From the NCBI GenBank assembly GCA_028455995.1, contig JABELC010000009.1:1302001-1366000 (forward strand): DNA of 64,000 nt. Reading direction: 5' to 3'. Of this stretch, positions 50,201 through 59,474 are shown piece by piece. Every line of letters begins with the position of its first letter. Position 1 is the stretch's first letter. The position numbers and the translations under genes were made by a program. Source of the stretch: Scleromitrula shiraiana (taxonomy: Eukaryota; Ascomycota; Leotiomycetes; Helotiales; Sclerotiniaceae). The notes under the pieces are model-generated. The model was not told the DNA's origin. It did no database searches and saw only the letters and a list, made by a program, of their open reading frames with translations.

Positions 50201-52339
50201 AATGTTTATATCAATATGTTTTTTATAGATATTAATATTTAAAGATAATATTAAAAATATCAAATAGATTATTATTTTATTTTATAATTTAATAATAATA
50301 TATATATCTAAATCTATTTAAAAATAAACAACTTTTTTATTATCCTATATATAACTATATTATACATATCTATCATTTTTTTGCTATATCATGCTTAAAA
50401 ACAACTTTAATAATAATTTATTAAAATATAAAATATTTTAATATAAAAAAAATATTTTAAGTTTATTTTTTATAAAATATTCTAATACGATTTTGTTTAT
50501 TTTTATAAAATAAATTATCTTATTTATTAATAATAACTCAAATTTCTTTAATTTATATAATATAAACTCTCGAAATATAATAAACTCTAATATATTTTAT
50601 ATATAATAATATAAAATATCAATATTATAAATCTAAATATATTTATATTAAATACTTATAATAATATCTAAAATTGATTTATTATTAAATAAGCTATATA
50701 AAAAACTTTTAATTATTATAAATAATATTATTATTATCATTCTAAAATTCTTATAATTATCAAACTTTTTTTTATTATTTGAATTTGAAACTTTATCATT
50801 AGATTTATCGCTTAACGCTTTGTTTTTAATCTCGATCTAAATTTTTTATTTAATATTATTTTTATTCTTTTATTTCTTTTTTACATTAATATTCTTTAAA
50901 TTATTCAAGCATATATTAGAGTTATAAAATCGAGCTAGATTGAAACCAAAATTATCATAATGAATATACAAATTAGATTTGTTAAAATAATTAAAATTAT
51001 TAAAATTGTTTTATTTAAATATAATTTCTTTCTTTTATAAAACTCCCCAACTTTTATTATCAAAAAGTATTATTCTATTTTCCAAGTTTTTGATTCATCA
51101 AATTTCATTAATAAAATCAATTATAAAATCTTTTATCATATTAAACTTATCTATTTCTAGATTTCAAACAATAAAACGTTATTACTTTACTCAAATAAAA
51201 AACTTCTTATCTACTGTTATAATAAATTGCATATATTAAATTATTACATTTAATACTAACTTTGCTTTAATAAATTTTGTAAATAATTAACAAATTATAA
51301 TAATCATTTTTTAAATACTTTCAAAATCATTTATATTTATTTAGTTATATTTAATTAATTCATTATAATTAAAAATATAATTTTTACCTTTATATTGATA
51401 TTTAAAAACTTTGATTATTTTTTAAATTATTTCTTTATTTTTGATTAACTCTATTAAACCAGCATAAAAAAACTAATAAATAATAATACATATTTTCGTA
51501 TTTTTTTTATTCCATTTCTCCCAAATTTTAATTTTTGCTTTAATTATAGATATTATAGAGTCAATATTTTTTAATATTATTATTCTTTTTTTAATAATTT
51601 TTTTTAATTTATTTACATCAATAATATTCTCGATATTTTTGATCTAATATAAATAATTTTCTTTCCTCTTGAAATATTATTTTAAATTCATCTATAAAAC
51701 AAACAATAATAAACTTGATTTTGCTATTAAGTTAATTAAATTTATTAATAAAAATAAAAATAATAATCTTAATAATTATTATAATAATAATTAATAAAAA
51801 AAAATTAAAAAAAACAACAATCTATCAAATATTATTATGATTTTTTATTGAATTACATAATTAATCTTCTATATTATCCTACTGACCTCATAATATTAAA
51901 ATGATTCTTCAAATAAAAATATTAAATCAATTTCTATACTTTATACAAAACTACTAATTATAATTTCCTTCTTAACAATATCCAATATTTTATCAAATAA
52001 ATGTTAAAAATATAAATTAATAAAATTATTAATATACCCTAATCCTAACACAAATACTTAAAAATTTATTGTTATTAACCTATATTTTTATTAATTTATA
52101 TTAAAAATTAATAAACTTTTACTTAGTCTAAAACTTTTACTTAATCTAACATCATTAAATACTTCATAAACCTTTATTACTATAATATTTGCTTAATCTT
52201 CAACGATTCATTTCGATTTCCTTTTAACAATATCCTCCATAAAAAACTTAAAATAAAAATAATAAATAAACCTTTTTAAATATGATTTAAATAAATTAAA
52301 CATAATTAATAACCCTTAAATACTTCCAGACTTATAACC

Positions 52340-52507
52340 TATAAAAAATCAAATATAAAAAAAAATATTATAAATTGATATATGATTATATTATTAACTA
52401 ATTAACTAAAATCTTGATCTTATAAAAGAAAATATATATCAACCATTGATTATGTAATTACACTAGTCCCAATGTGGAATGATCCTTATCCGGCAACCAT
52501 TCTAACA
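52340..52507. repeat. 3' LTR, 168 bp
   Basis: Gapless partner of 47059-47226. It ends CTAACA, consistent with the canonical CA end of LTRs; the 5' copy ends CTAATA. Both copies begin TATAAAA, which would be TGTAAAA before a G-to-A change. Confidence 0.85.
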
Positions 52508-52722
52508 TAAAATAAACAGATTGGGATAAAATAAAATGAAATGAATTGTTTAAAAGTTCTACATATTATTCATCATAATTATAATACATTATCACAATAA
52601 TATATAAAATCAACTAGTAGATAATCGAATAAGTAAGTAAGTAAGTATTCGAATATATAAATAAATATATTCATAAGTTAATCGAAACAACTTCATAGAC
52701 AAAATAAACCCTGTTCCTTCCT

Positions 52723-53028
52723 CTATAGTAGCCGTCTCATCCTCAATTCTAATTCTAATTCTAATTCTAATTCTAATTCTAATTCTAATTCTAATTCTAA
52801 TTCTAATTCTAATTCTAATTCTAATTCTAATTCTAATTCTAATTCTAATTCCAGTCTTTTTTCCCTTTCGTTATTATCGTTTCCTTCATTATTTTCAGCC
52901 GAATTCAAGTTGCTATCCTCGGCGTTAAAATTCCTTTTCGCATGGGCGACCAGGACGGAGAGGGGAATTATTATGTTGGCTACGGCTGCTATGACTATAC
53001 CTGCGATGGCGAGATCGGATAGGGTCAT
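52723..53028 (-). CDS. Small single-pass membrane protein with Leu-Glu repeat tail, hypothetical
   Basis: 101 aa from ATG at 53028 in good context (ACCACC before ATG). The N-terminal helix LAIAGIVIAAVANIIIPLSV (about residues 6-25) looks like a signal anchor. A basic HAKR follows, then an Asn/Glu-rich linker, and then about 18 Leu-Glu pairs encoded by a GAATTA hexamer array (plus strand TTCTAA, about 52746-52850). The end is RMRRLL. The N-terminal half is GC-balanced and gene-like, while the tail is a microsatellite whose length probably varies between strains. No family recognised. It lies 215 bases from the retrotransposon end. Confidence 0.5.
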   Translation of the reverse strand: MTLSDLAIAGIVIAAVANIIIPLSVLVAHAKRNFNAEDSNLNSAENNEGNDNNEREKRLELELELELELELELELELELELELELELELELELELRMRRLL

Positions 53029-53173
53029 GGTGGTTTGTGGTTGTGTGGTGTGATATAGTGTAGTGTAGTGTAGTTTGCTGTAATAGTATATATATATATA
53101 TATATATATATTAAAATTGTAGAAATGTTGTGTTTTGTACAGCGAACGAGTGAGTGGGATTTGGCGATTTTAA

Positions 53174-53470
53174 TTGTTGATGGATTATTTGCGTGATGAA
53201 GGTATGTTCAACTGGTCAAATGAATGCAAACGAGCGTTCGAGAATTCGAAAAAAAAAGACATTTACAGATGCTCCGTTACTAGCGCATTATCTAATATCG
53301 TTGGCATGGTTCTTGGAGATGGATGCCTCCGTATGCGCAGCGCGCTCTGTGGTATCCTGTCGTGGATGCAAGAGGATGCATATCGATACTCAATCGCGTT
53401 TTACTCGAGATAATTTATCCTTGCTGATTTTGAATGTCTATATAGAACATGAATGTTCAAGAATATTTTA
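53174..53470 (+). pseudogene. Ty3/gypsy-type RT-RNase H relic
   Basis: Fragments of a retroelement polymerase are read in two alternating frames. The first frame gives FNWSNECKRAFENSKK. After an A9 run near 53250 the neighbouring frame gives FTDAPLLAHY and LAWFLEMDAS. The first frame then resumes with EDAYRYSIAFYSR. This order (W-ECxxAFE-LK, then AP-L-HY, then ETDAS-like, then IAFYSR) is that of the RNase H start in Ty3/gypsy pol. At least two frameshifts and the lack of flanking domains show it is a dead fragment. It is less mutated than the nearby 47-52 kb element, so it probably has a separate origin. Confidence 0.7.
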
Positions 53471-55191
53471 AACTGATTTATTCTGAATGTTTGTTTACAA
53501 TATAGGTACTCAAATGTTGAAACATGTTATGTGTATAGAGTAGTGTAGAAACTGAATGGATATTCGAATTTTGATGGCTTGTGTTCGGAACAGTTTAACT
53601 TGAAACTCATTTGATTGTTCATATCTTGGATAGATATTTAGAAATGTGTTGACTGGCAGAGAGTGATGTATTGAAGAGAATTCAAGTCATGGAACTATCC
53701 GTTTACTTATTATACTGCAAGTAAGTAAATGTCCCGAGGAAGAAAAGAAATATGCATGTAAAAGATAGAGATATTGTATCTCATTTCTTCTCTTTTCAAA
53801 TAGACTGAACCTATAAATTTTGCAGACATTTGAAATTATTTTGTATATACGATACCGGACGTTGAACACTCGTTCTTAGAAAGCGAACATGATGAATTCG
53901 GTATTTTGTTCTTCTCTTTATTTTCTCTTCTCTGTGTTTCCTCTTCTCCTCTTAAGACGGAATGTATATCTCGGATGCATTCAGTCTACTGTCAAGACTT
54001 ATTGTAGATAGATCGAGCAGATAGAAACGTATACATATGAAGATCCAAAAACCTCCATGCCGCTACAAATAGAGGCCACAGCTTGATAGATACTATGTCT
54101 ACGCTATCGAAGAGGAACAAACTTTGGTAGATGATGAGTTACATGGTCTCGTCTTTCTTCTCTCTACCACTCGGCATGTAATTCAAAAGGCTCGAAACGA
54201 GCTCCACAGCCAAGAAAGAAGTCACTTCATAATATAAGAGAAAAAAAAGTATATGCATGGCCAAGTCAACTAGCCCATTTGATACTGTCGTCAGGTACCA
54301 TTAAATCGGGTCGGTATGACTCTTTTCCTTTTTCTTTTCCTACTAGTTTTTTCCCTATACATGCATGCATGTGGAGATGGATTTCTAAACATTGAATCAC
54401 CATTGAATCACCACATCTGATCTCCCGTCCAGCCTCTACGGTCATATCATGTCATCGATGCGTCAATTACGTATTCATACCATTGCGTAAATTCGTAGAC
54501 ATAACTTTGGTAGTTGTTTAGAACGGTGAATATTGTTATTTCGGACTCCGAAATTTTTGAACTTGCTTGGGGTTGCGAGATGGATTTGTAAGCACGGAGA
54601 TGGATTGTAAGGAAGAAGAAAATGGCCGGTCGTCGGAGTTGAGAATACATTTATTGATGGTGATTATGACTATGAGGTACGTATACCAGTCAACTCAACT
54701 GGTAGTGTGAGGTGGTTACGCTATGATGATATGATATCATGGGAATAGATGGAGTGAATCAGGCAGCGAGGTTCTGGAACTATATTCTTCATAAATGAAT
54801 GGATACTACATATGTATGAAAATGTATGGCATAAGGGTGATGGATGTATAGTTACGAAACTGTTTCGTATACTTGTTGCGTGTTATTGTATTGTTGCTGT
54901 TATTGTTATATGTTGGAATGAGTGAGATTTGTACCTGCATATTCATGGATATTGATATCCATCCAAACAAACGAAAACGAGAACGAGTACGTACCAAGAC
55001 AGCTTGTTGGATAATACACCCGTAGTTCTAGGTGATGGGATAGGGGTTGCGAGGAAGCTTACTGTGTTTACGTACTGTAGATGTCTAAATACTGTATAAT
55101 AGATAGCATACTACAGTGATGAAATTACCAACAGAGCTTCAAGGCTGCTTTCATGTGGAGATTCTAGATTCATCACATCAGATAACTATAT
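53471..55191. other. Intergenic region
   Basis: About 1.7 kb without recognised genes. Open frames on the minus strand (53687-53869, 54447-54650, 54806-54997) are short and have no family features. Confidence 0.5.
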
Positions 55192-55458
55192 GCCTCTTCT
55201 TTTTGTTTACAAAAAGAGAGGTTTTATACGAGTCTACTCATTTTTTGCTTTTGGTATGATACAGGGGTGATTTTACTAGCGCCTTGGAAGAATCTTGGCA
55301 CTTTTTTAAAGTAGTTGATTGGTTAAAATCGATATTTTAGAGTAGTTGATTGGGTAAAATTTAAGTTTTTGAATAAGCTTTTCAAAACATGTGATCTGAC
55401 ATGTGATAATAAAAGATCATAAAGAAGAGGCGGCGTGTCAGGGGACCTGACCCGATAT
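55192..55458 (+). repeat. Dispersed repeat, copy B (unclassified)
   Basis: Better preserved partner of 34865-35090. It opens with CCTCTTCTTTTTG, whose reverse complement follows within 20 bases (CAAAAAGAGAGG). AAAGAAGAGG at 55427-55436 is the exact inverse of the first ten bases. It closes with GTCAGG/CCTGAC, another small palindrome, and TGACCCGATAT. Inside is a tandem TAGTTGATTGG-TAAAAT pair (about 55312-55360). No coding capacity; it could be a MITE, SINE or solo LTR. Confidence 0.7.
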
Positions 55459-56170
55459 CTAAATTAGCATACGTACATCAACATTAGACCAATCAACAAT
55501 ACAAACACCAGCACACATCTAAATTAAGAAAACCCAAACACCGGTACGTAAAGCGTAAAGTAACCATCGGCCTGAGTCATTCGGTTAATCGGTGTGCTCA
55601 TTGCGTTGCTCTTATTCCACTTAAACTTCATCCCCGGAGTTCGCTTAATCTAATTTCCTACCAAACCACACCAAACCAAACCAACGGAATAAATTAAGGC
55701 TGACAGAGACAAACCTATACCGGATCACCCACGGCGTTTACCATATACATGGGAACATGCGTGCGTATAGGAAGTGGGAGCTATGTTATACCGGGCGCTA
55801 CTCGTGGGTGCCGGTGCGTATGTAGCTAGGCTGAGCTTGTATTCGTGTTTGCTGGTATGACTGTTTTTGGAGTCCATGCGAGAGAAAGTTGAATTTTTGA
55901 TATTCGGTATTGGGTTGGTCGGGATAGTGAGGTTGGATTTGTATATATAAGGGTTGGGGAGGTCTGGTTGGGAGGATTCTTTTTTATATCGTCATCATCT
56001 TCATTGAACAATTTCAAGTACATATAATACAATACAAAACTACCAAGCAATCTATCCCCCTCGTCGATTTCAACTTCCGCGTACTTGATACTATATCACC
56101 ATTAATATTAATATTAATATCAACATCAATATCACCATCACCTTAACCACCAACCCCTACATCAGCAATC
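55459..56170. other. Intergenic region
   Basis: 5' flank of the small Ser-rich gene. The 100 bases before 56171 are A/C/T-rich with ATCACC/AATATT short repeats, like a 5' leader. No other gene is recognised. Confidence 0.5.
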
Positions 56171-56587
56171 ATGACTAACGGACTCTCCGCCACCCCAGCT
56201 TCTCGTATGTCTTCCATCATTCCCATCTCATCCCACATCCTCATCCTCATCCCCAACCCCAACCAACCAACTAACACACCCCCCTCCCTAGGCTTCCCCA
56301 ACGACCTCCCCCCAACAATCTTCTCCCCCGCCTCTCCCAAACCCAAACCCAAACGCCAAAACCCAACCCCCACAAACTCAACCCCAACCTCCACCCACGC
56401 CCCCTCAATATACAGCACCACATCCGCCAACTCCACCACATCCCTCCTCAAACACCCCATCGATACCATAAAAGGAATCTTCTCATCCTTATCCTCATCC
56501 TCTTCCTCCTCCTCCACTTCTTCCTCATCACCATCTCGGGGGAAGACACGTCAGTTCCCCTTTCCTAAAATCATCATGGCCATTTAG
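56171..56587 (+). CDS. Small Ser/Pro/Thr-rich protein, hypothetical
   Basis: Exons are 56171-56204 and 56292-56587, giving 109 aa. The 87-nt intron has a GTATGT donor, CTAAC branch and CCTAG acceptor. The start is MTNGLSATPAS. After the splice come FPNDLPPTIFSPASPKPKPK, a Thr/Ser-rich stretch, the short hydrophobic-basic segment LLKHPIDTIKGIF, a run of serines and a basic end RGKTRQFPFPKIIMAI. No family recognised, and no signal peptide or membrane segment. The intron is a multiple of three and lacks in-frame stops, so unspliced mRNA would also give a protein, of 138 aa. Confidence 0.55.
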   Translation: MTNGLSATPASRMSSIIPISSHILILIPNPNQPTNTPPSLGFPNDLPPTIFSPASPKPKPKRQNPTPTNSTPTSTHAPSIYSTTSANSTTSLLKHPIDTIKGIFSSLSSSSSSSSTSSSSPSRGKTRQFPFPKIIMAI

Positions 56588-56979
56588 CTAAGTCAATATA
56601 TATAGCGAGACAGGGTCTTAGTGAAACGTATCATATTATGGCTGTTACGAAGTAGGATTGATTGGATTGGATTGGATTAGAGTGAATGTTCTTTTCCTTC
56701 TTTTCTTCTTTGTAATGGGTTATAGATGGTATGGTTCGGCTGCATTGGTTGGGTAGTTGATCATCAGAAATGAAATATTGGGTTTGCGAGGGTTGGATAT
56801 ATACATATCCGTATGATTGGGGCGTTTGGGACGGACAGGCAAAAGATCATAGGAAACTTTCTCCTTTCTATGAATATTGTTGTTGGAATGGATAGATGAT
56901 TGGATATGATTCTTGATTTGATCTCGTTAAATTTTTCTTATCTATAATAGATCAATAATATCTTAACAAAAATTTGTCT
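56588..56979. other. Convergent intergenic region
   Basis: 3' flanks of the Ser-rich gene and ASK1. A GATTG tandem lies near 56658-56678. Nothing else is recognised. Confidence 0.55.
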
Positions 56980-58347
56980 TTAAAAACTATCATCGAAATC
57001 ATCTTTCATGGCAACCACACTTGGACTATCTCCCATACCATCCGAATCATCAAATCCGGCTCCAGCTGTAGTTAACAAATCTTCAACGATTCTTTTACTT
57101 GCTTCTCGTGCTATATGAAATTAACTTGTTAGTTTATGCTAAATTGTTTCTAAATGGTTGGGAACAAAACGAACCTGGAGTTTGTAATAATCTCGATTGT
57201 GGTAGGGAAAATTGTATAGTTTTGGGAGGACTCATTCCAAGCTCCTTGTAAACATCCTCAGCATCTTCATCACTATCACTCTCCCATGTGATTTCATCCT
57301 TTTCTTTCTTCGCTGATCTGGCAAATATATCTCTAGCTTTTCCTTTCGCAGGTGTTTGTACGCTCACACCTGGGGTTCGTGGCGCTGGTTTATATGGTTG
57401 TCTTATTGGTGAACTGAAGATGTCGGCGTGCAATTGAGGTGCCATTTCTGGTGGGGACGATAATGGCGAATGATCATCACGCCACGATGGCTTGTTTGCG
57501 GGTGTTTTCTTCTCCTTTCGAGTAGTAAGTGGTGTAGCTTGGATCCGATAATTCTTATCCAATACTCTATGTAATAATGGATCTTTTGTTGTCTGTGCAG
57601 CTGATGGTAATTGATATGATGTTGGATCAAATGGAGATGGATCCGGCATCATTGACATATCTGGAATCCTCTGCCTGGCTCCAGGAGTGGTTGGCATTTG
57701 TGTATCATCCCCTTCCCCCTCGTCATCTTGAAGAGATATTCCTTTCATTTCCTTCTTCAAATCTTCATACGGTGATGAGAATTCTTCGAATTGTGATTCA
57801 TTTTCTTTCATTCGTGGAGCTCGAGGTGTACTGCCACTTATGTCATTATCATCTAACATTGAATCATCTTGGTCGTAAGAATGATGAGTATTGTCTTCCG
57901 TTCTAAGTGTCTCCTCATCGACGTGCGAAGCTGTGTATTCATTGTTATGATCATGAGATTGCGAATATGAAGCATCTTCCTCTTCCTCTCGTTCCTCTAC
58001 TCCGGATAGAGAAACATTGGCACTGGCTTCAAAAAATTGTTTCCAAAACTACCCCGCTATCAGTATAATTTTTTTTATTTATGAGGCATTACAGACCTTC
58101 GATCCTTCCCAAACCGCTTTAGAATGATCCGCATACTGTTCGACGATAGGTAGGATACTTGTGGTAACTATTCGATGTGCCCGGCTGAAGTTGTGATCGA
58201 TTTCTAGAGGTTTTGTTAGCAAACAAATAATGAATAGCTAGCGGGGAGAAATCTACCCTGAAGTGTTAAAGTAATGGATTGCTCTAATTTCTCAAGCTCT
58301 TCAGTGAGAGATAATGGCCTTGCCGATGATACACTAGCTCGAGACAT
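56980..58347 (-). CDS. ASK1: DASH/Dam1 complex subunit Ask1
   Basis: Minus-strand exons are 58347-58257, 58203-58097, 58048-57175 and 57110-56980, giving 400 aa. All three introns (49-64 nt) keep phase and their removal restores family motifs. The conserved N-terminal domain reads RPLSLTEELEKLEQSITLTLQEIDHNFSRAHRIVTTSILPIVEQY (in two exons), then HSKAVWEGSKFWKQFFEASA. Known Ask1 is a subunit of the ten-protein DASH ring that couples kinetochores to spindle microtubules and is a CDK target. The long middle is acidic and disordered with several SP/TP sites (STPRAPR, PTTPGARQR, RTPGVSV, SPPKT), fitting such control. The end is rich in Asp (MKDDFDDSF). Only the first domain is strongly conserved in the family. 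Confidence 0.9.
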
Positions 58348-58858
58348 TTTGAAGAAACCTTATTATAGTAACTTTGGAATGTCAGAAATTTTTATGGAGG
58401 GGTTGACGCGACAAACGCGAGGATGATGTAGCAATGAAACGCATGACTAAGCCACCAAAGTGTAGTGACTTTCGTCTCCTTTTTTCCTCGATAATATCTA
58501 TATGTGCTAGATATGATGTACTCTGTATACAATATCATTATCACGCTCTACTGTCTATGAAGCTATCCAGAACTCTTCCATATTTTTACAAGTTTACATA
58601 AGTATCTAATCATATCTACGGATATATAAATCCATAACTTCTCGATATCGGATGATAGTAGTCCGAGCCGTGGTAGTTTTACACTCTCATCTCTTCTATC
58701 AATAATACGGAGCTTCATATCGGCGATGTGCTTTCTTTCCTTCTTTCCTTCTATCTATCTGTCGTATGATTAAACAAATTTAATTCAGTTCCGTTATTTC
58801 TTTTCATCCCCTACCCCAGGAGATTTTCCGAATCCCATCATCTGATCAATTGATCATA
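58348..58858. other. Intergenic region upstream of ASK1
   Basis: Probable ASK1 promoter, with CTTTCCTT and CTAT runs near 58730-58760. No gene. Confidence 0.5.
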
Positions 58859-59474
58859 GGGTTGGGATTTTTAGTCTTATCATATAAAGGAATACTATAA
58901 ACCATCTTCACTTTATATTACACACTATAACTTGAAAGCATTATAAACATTATATAAAATTCCATTTTTGCACAAGTTAAAATTAAATAGAGATTCAAAA
59001 ATATAAAAATATTACTAGTAATATAAAAAAGTCTCAAAAATAAATTGAATTTAAATTTCTAATAAAGTTTTTAAATTTATAAGTTAGGAATTTAATAATA
59101 TTCAAGTTACTTGCTAGTATATTCAAGTTACTAGTACTACTACAAACTATTAAATTTTTAAGATTCAAGTTTCAATTAATTAAACTTTTTAATAAATAAT
59201 TACTAGTAATAAATATGAATTTTTTATTTAATTTCTGATAAGTCATTCAAGTTATATAAACTTCTTTTTAATTATTTATTATTATTATAAATTAATAATT
59301 ATTTTAAAATTATTTTATTTATTTTTTATTCAAGTTTATTTTTTATTGATTTTTTATTTTTATATATTAATTTGATATTTCAAGTTACTATTAAACTAAA
59401 AAATATATACTAGTAATATAAAGCTGTATAAAATGATATAAACCATTATCCACTTTACGTAATTTCCCCAACTC
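58859..59474. mobile_element. Candidate MITE with imperfect terminal inverted repeats
   Basis: A 616-bp AT-rich block. Its left end GGGTTGGGATTTTTAG and the inverse of its right end, GAGTTGGGGAAATTACG, are similar, and both are preceded by TA and by TTGATCA-type sequence outside. Similarity of the arms continues inward (CTTTATATTAC and ACTTGAAA occur in both arms in matching order). Inside are several TTCAAGTTACTAGTA-like repeats. No coding sequence. The TA flank would fit a Tc1/mariner-type non-autonomous element. The ends are degenerate, so the boundaries are approximate. Confidence 0.45.

Larger units (their letters stand above)
47059..52507. mobile_element. RIP-like degraded LTR retrotransposon
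   Basis: A 5.4-kb block of extreme AT content with almost no coding potential, bounded by two 168-bp direct repeats (LTRs). The 5' half on the plus strand keeps G but has nearly lost C. The 3' half keeps C but has nearly lost G. This is what heavy C-to-T mutation on one strand, then on the other, would give. The changes seen between the LTRs favour CA to TA and TG to TA, the usual RIP context. The superfamily cannot be told because no protein motif survives. A possible 5-bp target duplication is TAAGA (47054-47058 region) and TAAAA (52508-52512), equal except for one G/A transition. Confidence 0.85.
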
